The notes: a model not told the origin generated them from the sequence alone. A stretch of DNA of 64,000 nucleotides from Platerodrilus igneus (GCA_036346225.1 JARFIW010001109.1:1658501-1722500), one strand, 5' to 3'. Counted from the stretch's first letter, positions 1-12,145 are shown. Made by a program: numbers and translations.

Positions 1-300
1 AACACGAGTTCGAACTGCAATCCTCGCGTTATCAAAGCGCGATTAGCAAACTGGAACAAACTGGTAACATCAATTATTTTGCCAAGTCTTTAGATAAGAA
101 ACACGAGAGAAAGCAATTATACGTTACCGGAATGTTTAACAAATTAACGGATACCTAAAACAAGGTATTGACTATTTAATTTATCCAATAAATTTTCGTT
201 TTAAAAGCAAAATGGATTTGAGTTAAAATTATATTAAAGCGGGTTTATCTAAACAGGTACACTATATAGGGTATTGTTGGAGAATTTAAGAATAGAAATG
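1..300. repeat. Dispersed repeat R, copy 1
   Basis: It resembles 3240-3535 in the same orientation. Shared blocks include the GCGTTATCAAA region near the start, GGATACCTAAA near 150 and TTATATTAAAGCG near 230. The duplication flanks the host exons at 1049-3026, which suggests intron sequence copied together with an exon. Confidence 0.5.
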
Positions 301-303
301 GAA

Positions 304-1048
304 TTTATTCGAGCGGGTAATGACTTAACCAGGGGAAAAAGTGTAATTAATTGATGTTGAAAAATAAACGTAACATGCTCATACACAAGTATCACTATCA
401 GTTCCTACAACTTTCTATCATTCTAACACATATAAGAAAGAAGTTTAAAATAAATATAAATAAAAAATAAGTAAATAAAAGGAGCTCAAATAAAAGCTCT
501 ATTACTTGAAGTATTTAGAAATTAGTTTATAACTTTAAATTTATTATAGAAGTAACACATAATCAAATACAGTTTCAGCAGCAAGAATTAATTAAAAAAA
601 TTTTTTAACCTGATATTAAGATATCCAAACAAGATTAGCGAATTCCGTCAACGTAAATAAAACAACAACGGCCTTTACTAAAAAAAAATTTTTAAATTAA
701 ATCTTTACACCAGATAAACAAATAAATTAACATTTATCTTCATTTTTAAGCGGTTCCACATTTTGTTTGCGAAATAAAAGTGAAAGTGCTAAAGCGCAAC
801 AAAATATTTATGTCCTTAAATTTAAAATCATCGTTAAAATTTTATTACACATATTGCATAATTAACTAGAAATAATTAAAAGCAAAATTAGTTAGAGTAC
901 AAAAACTGTTGTTATTTAATAATCGATATATGGAGCTACCTCACTTTTATGGAAGAATGAGCTATTTCTCCATTTTATAAAACGATTTTAAAGATTATGT
1001 ATTTTTTTTCTTACTTACTACATATCAATTCAGTTTCATATCTTTTAG
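304..1048. other. AT-rich intron, nothing seen
   Basis: Intron upstream of the exon at 1049. I see no reading frame, repeat copy or RNA motif here. Confidence 0.5.
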
Positions 1049-1138
1049 GGTGACGATGAAGGAGGATCTGACGTGGGTTCGTTTCTGGGAGGTGTTATTG
1101 CTGCCTCGATAGCTGGTATTGCAAATCCACCTGGAGGT
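1049..1138 (+). CDS. Internal exon of unrecognised Gly/Ala-rich host gene
   Basis: A 90-nt exon (30 codons, phase 0 at both ends) follows a pyrimidine-rich acceptor ending in TTTTAG and precedes a consensus GTAAGT donor. The peptide begins GDDEGGSD and continues with a hydrophobic Gly/Ala/Ile stretch (GSFLGGVIAASIAGIA) ending NPPGG. It has no start codon, so earlier exons must lie left of the window. The composition matches the exons at 1269 and 49426-49753, which is the reason for joining them. I do not recognise the family. A secreted or membrane-active structural protein is possible from the alternating Gly and hydrophobic residues, but that is a guess. The exon reading is fairly sure and the function is unknown. 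Confidence 0.7.
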
Positions 1139-1268
1139 GTAAGTTTCCATTTTATTTTTTATTTAGTAACAATCTTTATCTATGAATAAGAATCTTACAT
1201 GTATACTAATTCATGTAATCAGTAATTAAATGATTATGTGAAGATAATCAGATCATATAATTTTTCAG

Positions 1269-1331
1269 AAAGGAGCTGGTACTCTGGTTGGAAATCTTCT
1301 GAAACAAGTACTACCAGCCATAAGTGGTCCG
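1269..1331 (+). CDS. Internal exon of the same host gene
   Basis: A 63-nt exon (21 codons, phase 0 at both ends) lies between a TTTTTCAG acceptor and a GTAAAG donor, after a 130-nt AT-rich intron. The peptide starts KGAGTLVGNLLKQ and ends PAISGP. It forms a short amphipathic stretch bounded by Gly and Pro, like the neighbouring exons. Its length is a multiple of three, so it could be skipped or duplicated without a frame change. The next well-supported exon downstream lies only at 49426, with weaker candidates at 1391 and 2920. Function unknown. Confidence 0.65.
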
Positions 1332-1390
1332 GTAAAGTATAAAAATTAATTTAAAGACTATAATTTAGAATTAGAATACAATTTTTGCAG

Positions 1391-1406
1391 TTTTACGTAA
1401 AACCAG
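1391..1406 (+). CDS. Candidate 16-nt micro-exon of the host gene
   Basis: A TTTTTGCAG acceptor is followed by 16 nt encoding FYVKP plus one base, then a strong GTAAGG donor. It would leave the reading frame in phase 1. Two continuations restore phase 0. One is the 107-nt candidate exon at 2920-3026. The other is a pair of 19-nt micro-exons at 2070-2088 and 2605-2623, each with a good acceptor and donor. The splice signals are good, but micro-exons this short also arise by chance in AT-rich introns. RNA reads would decide. Confidence 0.3.
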
Positions 1407-1523
1407 GTAAGGGCGAATAATATTAAGTAGTATCAGAAGTTTGTAAATATAGCAGATTTTATGGGTTTAAGTTAGTTAACTAACCATCTGTTCATAATGC
1501 TCTACATTCCCACATTTGGGTTG

Positions 1524-1525
<2 letters not shown>

Positions 1526-1609
<84 letters not shown>

Positions 1610-1663
1610 TTGTGTGTGTGATGTGTGTTTGTGTGTGTGATGTGTGCGTGCGTGCGTGTGTGT
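1526..1663. repeat. (TG)n microsatellite
   Basis: About 138 bp of TG repeats with interruptions (TGCG, TTTG, GATG) towards the right end. It abuts a SINE-like element that starts at 1664. On the complement it gives a spurious His/Thr-repeat reading frame. Confidence 0.95.
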
Positions 1664-1965
1664 ATTAGTTAACAAAATGAAATAAGAATTTTGACATTTA
1701 TGCAAAGGTTAAATGATCACTTCAAATCAAACTAGTAATTAAAGATGAAAACTACAAGATTTCAGACAAAATTCGAACCTTTGTGTTATACCACCAATGC
1801 GCTACCCAATTGCGCCACCCGAACGAGTGATTAAAATTGGAAAAAAATACAAATCTAACTTATGTACGCAACCATACATCAACTTACTTTTCAATTATGT
1901 TTGACATTTTTGTCAATCAGATCTGAAAGTTTCAACTTATTGACCACCATTAATTACTTATTAAT
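1664..1965 (-). mobile_element. tRNA-related SINE family S1, copy 1
   Basis: On the minus strand at about 1765-1821 a tRNA-like head shows a box A (TGGCGCAATTGGG) and a box B (GGTTCGAATTT). The flanks match copies at 13588-14400, 14400-14772 and 36586-36905. Landmarks are a block like AAATGATCATTTCAAAT on one side and ACAAATCTAA...ACCATACATCAAC on the other. The element sits directly against a microsatellite. It is too decayed to assume Pol III activity. Confidence 0.55.
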
Positions 1966-2919
1966 TATTTATTAATTACTTATTAATTACTAATATTAGT
2001 AACTGTACAACGCAAATTGATTGTCAATGTTATTTAGTTAGTAAGATAACTTGTTTTTGTTTCCATCAGCCATAAAACGTTTCATTGGGTAAGGTGATAA
2101 ACCCAAATTCTTCAAGGGTGGGAATATGCGTGCTTAACAAACCACATCAATAAATTATGGGCTTTTCAGCTCTGGTTCATGAGAAGTTATAATTACAATT
2201 TTATGTGTAGTAACCAAATTTATACATACAATTATAATAATGGAAAAATAAAGCTTGCCTTTTCGATTAAAAAATATCCTTAAATCTAATATAAAATCAA
2301 AACTTTGTGCAGCCAAGAAGACGAAACCGTATATATTGATGAGATAATGAAGTCACAAGAGGTCATTGGACACCCAAATTCTACAAAATGAAGCTCCTCC
2401 AAAGAGAAGTAAACAGGAAAAGATTAGAATCCCAATATTTAATTTCTCCGCTCTATAAAAAGATAAGCGTATTTCATTGCGATTAAAATAAAAAGCCAAA
2501 TTTTTAAATTAATTTGTTTCCGTGTGTATAATGATTACTGACAATAAGTTTTAATTTTAACATATAAAAGCAAAGTATATTTTTGTGCATACTCAATTTT
2601 GCAGACTGAAAAAGAGTATAATGGTAAGAAACACCTAAAAAGATAAAGGAAATTTAGAAAGGCCAGACTAACTACAAGCGCGGAGAGTGGGTGGGGATTC
2701 GCATAGGCAAGAAAAATATACTGCCATCGATTTTCTATTTACAATAAAAAATAAAAATTTCTAGTTAAACGAGTAAAGTAAAAGAATAAAGTTACTATTG
2801 AAATATAGAAAGCACTTTTACTCTATGCATACATTCAAGAATTGTTCCACAAAGTGCGCAATTCGTAGCTAAAAACAAAACAAGTCACACCTCTATATGT
2901 CGAAACAGTTATCTTGCAG

Positions 2920-3026
2920 TCAAGCCATCGGTGGTGAATCAGCAGTACTTCGCTCCGAGAGTCAGTATCCTCCAAGCGGCTATCATAACTGCAACAGCGG
3001 TCTATAGACAAGGGCAGTTGGTCTAC
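2920..3026 (+). CDS. Candidate 107-nt host exon or decayed coding island
   Basis: This GC-richer island has an acceptor (TCTTGCAG) and a GTAAAA donor. It is open for 35 codons if entered in phase 1, the phase left by the candidate exon at 1391-1406, and it then ends in phase 0. The peptide includes KPSVVNQQYFAPRVS and ILQAAIITATAVY, hydrophobic like the known exons. Coding-like sequence continues to about 3182 in another frame (ENHWAYIYALKKR, ending in a stop), so the alternative is a decayed retro-copy. Repeat copy 3240-3535 follows it directly. Confidence 0.35.
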
Positions 3027-3239
3027 GTAAAAAACAATTTGGTCTAACGCAGGAGAACCATTGGGCCTATATCTATGCGCTAAAAAAGAGAATCTTACTA
3101 GTACGGAGAAGCGCGGAAAAACTTACCAATGCCCCCAAGATATCCACTCCTTGTCAAAACACACGTGCATCGCTTTTGGAGTAATAGGATGAGCAATCCA
3201 GAAAATATATGAAAGCACGAACTGCAGAATCTAAAACGA

Positions 3240-3535
3240 ACTCGTTTTATAGCGAGAATTAAAATTCAATCCCGGCGTTATCAAACACACAGGTGATAAT
3301 AGAAAATCGAAACAGACCTTTATCAGAGGCATGTAATCTATTATTTCAATGAGTTTTTAGGTTTAAGTATTTCAAAAAGTAATCACACAATTATAGTAAT
3401 ATGTATTAAGCCAAGGGATACCTAAATCAAGTTACCGACAATTTAGATTATAGAAGAACTTCCCATTTCGAAGCAAATACATTTACATGAAATTATAATA
3501 AAGCGTACTTATTGTAGGAATGTCTAATATACAGG
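3240..3535. repeat. Dispersed repeat R, copy 2
   Basis: A diverged direct copy of 1-300. It ends near an ACAGGGTGG sequence that resembles mariner-type termini, but no second end was found. Confidence 0.45.
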
Positions 3536-3539
3536 GTGG

Positions 3540-5100
3540 TGTTTGAGTATTGGAAGCAGAATCTACGTGAATGAGTAACGAAATAAAGGACGTAAGGTTT
3601 ATTACACCGTCGGAAAGTGGACGTAACAAGTTACATACACTTTTTTAAAATACTAACTTGATTAGAATGCAAATTAATTTTAGGTTAAAAATACAAAAAG
3701 ATGCATTGCACTCGCGTTATTACAAAACATAAAAGAAGCCCTTACTTAATTATGCAGAATGTGAAAAAAATCGTAAAACGAATACAAACTTTAAGCCGTG
3801 TGTGTGTAAGTAATTATTGTATACTTAGTAAAAATGAGTATAAGACATGCATGTGACGCTGAATTATTGAAATCCGTACTTTATCTGGATGCAATAAAAT
3901 TGCGAGGTTTAATTAATTATGCAATTGATTTCTCTGTGTAGATAGATAACATTTAAAACAAAATTAAAACATTAATTCCTCTTAAAAATACCTAAAAATG
4001 TGTTTAAAAAAATGCTAACTTTATTTACAAATCCATGCAAATTTTATTGCATTTGCAAAGCATAGGTCACGAATTTGTGAGCCTTAAGTATGTCATTAAA
4101 TTCATTTTAAGAGTTTCAAGTAAAACATTATTTTACAATTTTCGAGCACTTAATAAGAGATCACGTTAGTTTATGAAATACTATTAAAAAATAATTATTT
4201 GGCATAAATCAATAAACGCCCCGTTTCAAAGAAACACGCGACTTTTAAAACCCATAGAAGATAGATAAGCAAGTTAAATAGTGTTCCGTATTACAGTAAG
4301 AGAGAAAGAGACAGCGATCATTAACTCCATGCGTTAGAAAAGGATTAGCGACGCTTTTATGATAACATAAATCACGACAATTGATGCTAATTACATCATT
4401 AAAACCGTGGAATCTTCGGAAATATGACATCACCTGGGTGTGTTATTCGATACAGATTCGGAAGGATCTCAAAAATGAGGTGTACAGAAAATTTTTGTAT
4501 ATAAACCGGAACTTGATTAGCACGATTCATTCATTTGCGATTTGTTATTCTTTCCTGAACCAAATAATATGTAACCTTTTTAACAAAGTTGCGTGCTTAC
4601 GACAGAAACGTCTACGTTTGAGTAGCTTAAAACATAAAAGTTTTCAAATCAATTATTTGTGAAGCGTCATTGTTTTGTAAAATTCTATGAAGGTTGAACG
4701 GTTTTTGACACAAGAGCTACTCGGAAGTTAATTGATTAAAAACAAAAGATGTACTTTGCAAACTGATGGAGATTTAATATGGAATCAGGAGGCTCTTCGT
4801 TAATTACGTTGGAAATGAAAGTTTGATAAGCGCTATTTGACTATAAAAATTGCAAGTATAAATTTTAGATTTCTTTGTTTGTAGCTGTTAAGAATATTTG
4901 AATATTGGTGAGTTAGATTTTGAATAAATCCTGATTTTTATGATTTGTAAAGGAGATAGTTTGCATCTAACTTTGAGGCCTGAATTCGTAGCATATTGAC
5001 CTTTAATAAATTATCTGTAAAGTGTTATTGGTCACGTCATTCACAAATGGGGTACTAAAGGGTCGGCAAACTTCCCACCTAAAATTAAAGAGGATTTTGG
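3540..5100. other. AT-rich intronic stretch, nothing seen
   Basis: The short open frames at 4245-4433 and 4381-4662 overlap on opposite strands and show no recognisable domain. I treat them as chance. Confidence 0.4.
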
Positions 5101-6390
5101 TACCTGTTAGAAGAGATATTTGAGTTTTTATTAACAAATATATCTACCTTACTAAGCATGACGGACAGTATTACCCAAATGAAACATTGCTCAATAGCAA
5201 TTCTTTACAACATAAAAAAACTTCGAGCTAAAAAACAAAAGAGTTTTGTTATAGGAAAGAACCTTCGCGTATTCCCAATTGAAAATTTCTTACCCTTACT
5301 AGTAATACTACTCAAATTTAACTTTTTTTAATTTTCTTCTAATACGAGAGTAATATATATCACCAACAAATAACTACCAAAAATAAAAAAAAATATTTAA
5401 ACCTTAACTAGGAAACATTATCTGATGAGCAACGATGTTAGTAACTACTATTCATAGTTGATGAGTTATGATGTCAGTAACTTCTGTCTATAGTAGATGC
5501 GCAAATATAGACATTGACCACAAAGCTAATATGCTATACCATCCAGTAAAGTTTTTGCCAAACAAAAGAAAATCAAAAAGCTTACCAATTGATAAGTGTG
5601 ATCTACTTAGAAAGTTCCATTCAAATGAGATACCTCCAAAATATGGGAATTAGAACCAAAATAGGGCTTTAGAATTTGAACATGCTAATTTCCAGATTAG
5701 GCGATGAAAATATATTTCCATAAAATTTTCTTGACAAAGGTTAAATTTAAAAAATTTAAAAAGTTAGGAAATTTAAACAAGCGGGATATAATCTGTAATT
5801 TACTAAATAAGCTTCCAACAAAAATTAGTTATTATAATGGCTAATTATAACTTAATTTTCTGGCGAACGTTTGCTCCACGCATAATTGTACTGCCCAAAA
5901 CAAATAAAAATGCGCTACAACGCATGAATTGTTAGAGTGACAGACCTCTCTATGAGCCCCACATAGACTTATAAATCAAAAAACTACAGTATTTTCGGCC
6001 TAGAGAATGATGTACAACTACTAGGGCGACAAACTCACCCTGAGCTTCGTCTACACTGAAACCAAACCCGCTGCGTTACAATGACGATATAATAAATTGG
6101 GTCAGTAAAACAAAACCATGCTTTTAGCACAAAACCAGATCCAAACGTTGTAACGACAATAAAACTTAACGTACCAGATTAACAAAATAAGCCACTATTT
6201 ATCTCCTGCGTAGATACTAACAACTTAAAATTTTAATACGTACTCCAATTTATCTTTATACAAAAATACAGTCTGGAAAGTATCTACCAGCTTAAAATAT
6301 CAAACAGATAATCCACATAACGCCTAGATTAAAATAAAGACTTTGTAATAAAGGATGTTAAGAATTCCAGATAAGCAAGTCCACTAAAAT
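5100..6390. repeat. Long dispersed repeat A, copy A1
   Basis: It matches 55760-57060 in the same orientation across about 1.3 kb. Landmarks are CTAGGAAACA near 5410, an ATGTTAGTAACT series near 5430-5490 and CCAATTTATCTTTATACAAA near 6245. No coding potential or terminal structure is visible. It is probably the non-coding part of a large unidentified mobile element. Confidence 0.65.
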
Positions 6391-7060
6391 ATTAAACAAA
6401 TTTTTAGTGTTATTACTTTCTAAATGAAACACGACATTAAGGTCAAGCTTTTACAAACTTAAACGACAATTTCAAGCATGTGGATCAAAAACACAACATT
6501 CGCTAATTAATCTTGATAACTTTTATATTACGATAAACATAATATTTTTACCAACTGATTCAATTACAAGAGACGTAAAATATAGAATTGATGTATTTTA
6601 ATTCGCAGTTTTGGATACAAGAAATACTTGCTATTTCTATGTTTATCGCTCTTTCTATTGCTACAAATGAACAAGTATTGTGATAGTTATCTCTTAAAAA
6701 TATTTCTTAGATGTAAATCGTTGTGTAATTTCCACACAAATATATTAGGAAATATTCGAATTATTTAACGTCAATAAACTTTTAAATCGCAAACCGGTCT
6801 GAAACAAACCTAAAATTCTAACCCATGCGAATTAGATTTATAACAATCATAAAATTTTCGTTAGAACGATTCAATCCTAAAAAAATTTCGTGCCTAACAC
6901 GTTGGGTGCAAATGTAAAAGTTTGCGTTTCGGGATATTGTATTAATGGATAATATGGTATTAATTAATTAATGAGCAGAAAATGTTTTGGTATAACTGTT
7001 TTCTGAAATATAACGTACCAATTTAACAAGAATCTTTCGGGTCCCACGCGTTGGGCGTCA
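6390..7060. other. AT-rich stretch between repeats A1 and B1
   Basis: No genes or repeats were recognised. It is absent between the A2 and B3 copies, which are adjacent at 57060, so it may be an insertion or sequence deleted from the other locus. Confidence 0.35.
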
Positions 7061-7830
7061 ATAAAACAGTTTAAATTATTTTAAGCGTGCTTAATCACAA
7101 TTATTGCACGCGCCACGTTATAGTAATGTACTTAAAAAAATTAAAGTTTTTTCGCTTTCTAGATGGGAAGACTAAAAAGTGTTTTGCCGACGGTTAACTT
7201 GGTTATTACCACAAGGGGAGTTAGAGATGGGTTTGGCCTGAAATTTTCTTAGTTACATAGAAAATAATTTAAACTAAAGTTAAACACCAATTTATCTAAC
7301 AAATATTAATTAAAGAATTATTATAGTATAGATACAGAAAACCTTTTTTAGTTGATAATTGTAAATCTTTCTACTTAAATTCTTCGATCACCGTTCAGAC
7401 CTCTTTAACATAGAATAAATTATCAGAATAACTATTCCATAGCAAATAATTTGAATCAAATAACAAAGATTTTTAACAAATAAATTATATCTCACACTTT
7501 TTAGTTTAAAAAACTTGGACAAAATTTTTGTTACATAATAGTGGCGTTTGTTAATGATCGTCTGATCTGGCAGAAAAATAAGTTATGAAAACAATTTTCG
7601 ATTTAGGGAATTATGCTAAACAGATAAATGGTTACTGACCACCCACCGTGTTTACGAAACAAGTTGAAAAGCTTGAGATATGAGCACAAAAAATTATTAA
7701 CACAGAACTTTAAAGATTAAAATGCTATTTAAAACCTTCCAAGCAAGTTTTAAAAACACCTAAATTAATGTCAATACTATTATTAATACAAAATGAGCAG
7801 TTTAACCTAGCAATTTAATTTAATTTGCTT
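7060..7830. repeat. Long dispersed repeat B, copy B1
   Basis: It matches 53530-54940 and 57060-57815 in the same orientation. Landmarks are AATCACAATTATTG, GTTTTGCCGA, GGAGAGTT(T/A)GAGATG-like sequence and TGAAATTTTCTTAG. The part at 7595-7830 matches only copy B2 beyond its insertion (54700-54940). No coding potential. Confidence 0.65.
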
Positions 7831-7839
7831 AAACTGACA

Positions 7840-9200
7840 CAAATACTCTAATATCAGTTGAAAATAAATCTAAAATTAATACTCACAGAATCCACAAAAA
7901 CACTCCTCGTAATTAAAATCTTCTTATTTTTAAATTGATGTCCAAATCAGCTTACATGATTAAAGTCCTCGGTCCAAACAGCAGTTACCAAAGTACATTT
8001 TTGGTTAAATCTTCCTTTGTAGTATTTAATAAAATTTTTCAAATAGCTTTATGTTGAAGAATTTTGCCTCTTCATCGTAATTAATAAATTCATTTTTGTA
8101 TGTAATTTACGTTTAAAAACATCACATCTTTATTCATTGCAACCTCGCAACTATTAAATTACAGTATGCTTACTACATACTCCAATTACTATCTTCGCAT
8201 AGCAACAGCTTCCGCTTTAATTAAATAACATTTCGCGATCTAAAAACAGAATCGAATGAATTCCAATCTAATCAATGAATGAATCTCGTTTTGAACAAAC
8301 GCTTCTTTATATATCCAAATTATCTATATCTAGAATGTTGTAAAATGTACACGATTCCATTCTAAATAATTAAAAACAAATCTTACGTAATATTCTTGGA
8401 AATCCTCCGTAGTGTTCGAAATTGTTGAGTTTTATGACCTAATTATCTGGTTTCACTTATCCATGACGCCTGCTGTTTTTTCTTGTTTAATACCCAACGT
8501 TAATGTGTCGCATCGCTTCTCTCCAACAGTGAATGCGAAAGGTAATAAATAATTTTTATCAGTTATTCCAGGGATTTTCCGGTTTATTTTCAATGTTTAA
8601 GCTGCTTCTTAGAACAAATGTTTATTTATTAATGATATTTATGTAGTTTTAAATCCTGATGACTCATTGTTTTACAATCTAAAGAATTCTTTATTTAGAA
8701 CAGATTGCTATAATCTAAGGGTTAATTAATTTAAACTTTCATTGCTTTTTAATGCAAAAGGGGTTGCGTTTTATAGAGAACACTCGCTATTGCGCTTCCG
8801 TATCAAAATTGAGTTTTTTAAACAAACGTTGTTTGTAGTTGCTTAAACTAAATGCGTAAAGTTAGTGCAATCCTATTTAGAACAATTGAAAAGTATTTTT
8901 ATATGCATCGAAAATGTATTGATAATTAATAAGTAAAATGTATTTATCTTAAAATGACGCGTTTTACGTTCGCATTCAATGGGTTTTACGGTATCTTACA
9001 ATTAATAATTTTTTTACATATACGACTTACGTTACTTGATATTTATTTACAATGCGCCTATAATGATACAGGGTGATTATTTATACACACGCAATTTGCG
9101 TTTTTGCATGGCACTTTAATGAATAAAGGTACCCTTGTGTTTTACTGGGTGTAACCATGAATTTACGGAAAATTGTATTTTTTCCGGATTCCACTATATT
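7840..9200. repeat. Long dispersed repeat C, copy C1
   Basis: It matches 39590-40880 in the same orientation for about 1.3 kb. Shared blocks include CAGCAGTTACCAAAGTACAT, GTGTCGCATCGCTTCTCTCC and TACAGGGTGATTATTTATAC. The right end runs into an (AT)n tract at 9235. No reading frame. The class is unknown. Confidence 0.65.
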
Positions 9201-9232
9201 TTAGTGAAATTTACTTTTAGAATTTGGCGTTC

Positions 9233-9234
<2 letters not shown>

Positions 9235-9273
<39 letters not shown>
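9235..9273. repeat. (AT)n microsatellite
   Basis: About 39 bp of AT repeats separate repeat C1 from the 491-bp tandem array. Confidence 0.95.
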
Positions 9274-9274
<1 letters not shown>

Positions 9275-9277
9275 CAA

Positions 9278-10016
9278 AGTAATTACTTGATCGTTTTATA
9301 AAAGGAAAGAACAACCTTTGACCATATTTCGATCTCAATGGGTCGCATCAGAATGAACTAGTCTAAACCCTCACAAACCATCAAGCACCTTCAATGTATA
9401 TGCACGAATAAACGTCTGTACGTTGGCGAAAGGATAAATGGATCGCCATCAGTTAGTTAAAACCAGCACTAAGAGTGAAACTGTCAGAAGTTGATTTAAA
9501 ACTATACTGTGTTTCATAGATGGCTAGACATATACGTCCTGACCTTTCGTTTTGAGGAATATATATATTCATATTTAATGCAATAACTAACAATACTCTC
9601 CGTAGCGGCGTCCAATTCTTGCCTTTAAGACACATAAAATATATACGAAAGCAAAATTTTTCTCTGCAATCTGCAGTTCAAAATAAACCAATTACATGAG
9701 ACGTACCTATAAATACGCACAACGTATTTACTTATACAAATTGAACTGCTATTTGCATAGACATTACAAAACAATTACTTGATAGTAATATAGGGAAAAA
9801 AAATATCCATTGACTAGGATTCGATCTCATTACGTTTCCTCAGAATGGACTAGTTTTAACCCTAACAAAACATCAAGCAACCTCAATGTATATGGACGAA
9901 TAAATCTCTGTACATTAACAAAAAGATAAATGGAGCTTCATAGGTTGGTTAAATCCCGCACTAATGCTGAAACTGTACAGAAATTGATTTGAAACTATAC
10001 TGTGTTTTATAGAAGG

Positions 10017-10069
<53 letters not shown>

Positions 10070-10633
10070 TTTATGGGTTTTAGGTCAGCAGAATTAAAGA
10101 ATTCTCTTTTTTATAAACTCAAGCTTTCGGAAATTTACTTTTCAAGGGTACTACAAATAAATACATTTAGTTAGTTATGTGAACAAGATTTGACTAATTG
10201 CTAAAAATTATATAATAGTACTTAATACTTACTAAAGTGAGATAACAATCAATTGGATGATTAATAATAGTAAATAGGATGTTAAATATAAAGATAAAAT
10301 TTTTTAAAAAATGTATAAAAAGTGTTTTAGAATTCTAAACGGTAATATTTTTTGATGTTGATGTATACTGTCTTGGTTTTTTTTAAATTTTTGGAAAGCA
10401 GTTGTTTGTATGTTGATTTTTGTTGGTGTATTAAAAATGATTTTGTGTATATAGTTTTAAGTAATTAAGATAATATATTATATGTAGATATATTATATAT
10501 TATTTTGATTATTGTTGAATTTGAATTTGAGTTTTTGAAAGCTTGAGTTTATAAAAATGAAAATTCTTCAATTCTGCTGACCTAAAACTCATAAAGTTAT
10601 ATACTATTTAGAAAGCAAGGTCTTTACCACTTT

Positions 10634-10689
<56 letters not shown>

Positions 10690-11560
10690 GTCCTGCCTTT
10701 GGGATTTGAGGAATGTACATGCATATTTAATGCAATAAGTAACATTACTTTACGTGGAGGCGTCCAAATGTTGCCTTTAATGCACATATAATATATAAAA
10801 AAGTAAAATTCTGCTCTGCAATTTGCAGTTCAAATTAAACCAATCACATGAGATGTATCTGTAAATACAAACAGCTTATTTACCTATACAAATCAAACTG
10901 GTATTTGTATAACCATTACATAACAATTACTTGATCGTTTTGTAAGAGAAAGAAATATCCATTGACCAGGTTTCGACCTCATTTGGTTTTGTCAGAATAG
11001 ACTAGTCTTAACCCTAACAAAACATCCAGCAACCTCAATGCATATGCACGAATAAATTTAAACTCCAGATTGCTGAGAAAAATGTTGCTTTTTTTATATA
11101 TTTTATGTGCCTTAAAGGCAAGAATTGGACGCCGCCACGAGGAGTAATGTTACTTATTGCATTAAATAAGCATGTACATTTCACAAAACCCAAAGACAGA
11201 ACGTATATGCATGGTCATGTATAAAAACACAGTACAGTTTCGAATCAACTTATGTACAGTTTCAGCCTTAGTTCTGGTTGTAACCAACTGGTAGCGCTCC
11301 ATTTATCTTTTCGCCAACGTACAGAGGTTTATTCGTGCATATACATAGAGGTTGATTTACGTTTTATTCGGGTTAAGTCAAGTTTATTTTGACGAGACCC
11401 AATGATACCGAAACCTTGTCAATGAATGTTTTTCCTTTTATAAAACGATCGAGTTATTGTATTGTAGTGGCTATGCAAATAGCAGTTCGATTTGTATAGA
11501 TAAATACCCTGAGCTTACTTACAGATGTATACCAATTACATGAGATGTATCTGTAAATAT
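9278..11560. repeat. ~491-bp tandem repeat array with inverted unit
   Basis: Units start at about 9278, 9770 and (after an insertion) 10917. Each contains blocks such as CAATTACTTGAT, GACTAGT(C/T)T(T/A)AACCCT-like sequence and CACGAATAAA. The 9278 to 9770 spacing is about 491 bp. The next spacing is about 1148 bp, which becomes about 491 when the 10018-10688 insertion is removed. From 11085 to about 11513 a unit runs in the opposite orientation, and near 11532 direct orientation resumes briefly. No coding potential. It looks like a young local satellite. Confidence 0.7.
10018..10688. mobile_element. Foldback element flanked by AT microsatellites
   Basis: The insertion interrupts a 491-bp repeat unit. 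It is bounded by (AT)n at 10018-10066 and 10637-10688. Inside, inverted arms of about 58 bp lie at 10068-10125 and 10538-10598. The left arm contains TTTTAGGTCAGCAGAATT and the right arm the complement, AATTCTGCTGACCTAAAA. The ~410-bp interior has no coding capacity. Dinucleotide tracts on both sides suggest targeting to, or creation of, TA repeats. Class uncertain: MITE or Penelope-like derivative. Confidence 0.6.
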
Positions 11561-12060
11561 TGTCAATTTTTTATAAGACATAAATAGTAATATAATTGTC
11601 AAAGATTGTATCTGTTTGCGTGTCGTTACACATTGTTCAGAATCCCTCCTAACGATAAAGGTGTTAGCCGTTGTTGATTGCTGTCACAACGTATCGAAAT
11701 ATACCTCTAAATTTTATGGTGTTACATAACCCTATTTGCTACATAATATTTCTTTATAGAATCCACTTCAACCTTGGGTTGTTAACTAGGCTATTTAATA
11801 AGTCATCAGTTATCTATAGTAATTACATATATCATACATGTCACCTTTAAAAGGATAATGGCGTAAGTAGGAAACGGCTCAATTAAGAATGTTTTATGTG
11901 TTAGAGCTTTTAAAATTTAGATGTTGCAATTGCCGCTCAGATATTGCAGGTGTTTTGGCTCTTAAATAAGAATCCTTATATGGGATTAGGAATTTTAATT
12001 TTTATTATTCTAGTATGTCGGAAGCTAACAGCAAGTATCAATCAACTTCAATTATTTTAA
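11560..12060. other. No feature recognised
   Basis: AT-rich intronic sequence without open frames or recognised repeats. Confidence 0.4.
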
Positions 12061-12076
12061 ATAACAATTGTGCTGA

Positions 12077-12145
12077 CAGTGGCACAATGGAGTATGTACT
12101 TAACTCTGGATCAAAGTTTCCGGGTTCAATTCACATGCATGGTAT
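12077..12145 (+). mobile_element. tRNA-like SINE head or tRNA pseudogene
   Basis: The segment has a box A-like AGTGGCACAATGGAGTA at its start and a box B-like GGGTTCAATTC at 12122-12132, spaced as in a tRNA. Acceptor-stem pairing is poor, so it is not a working tRNA gene. It is a different family from S1 and S2. Confidence 0.45.

Noticed and set aside
1502..1705. 67-codon His/Thr-repeat frame on the minus strand
   Set aside because: It is only the translation of the (TG)n microsatellite.
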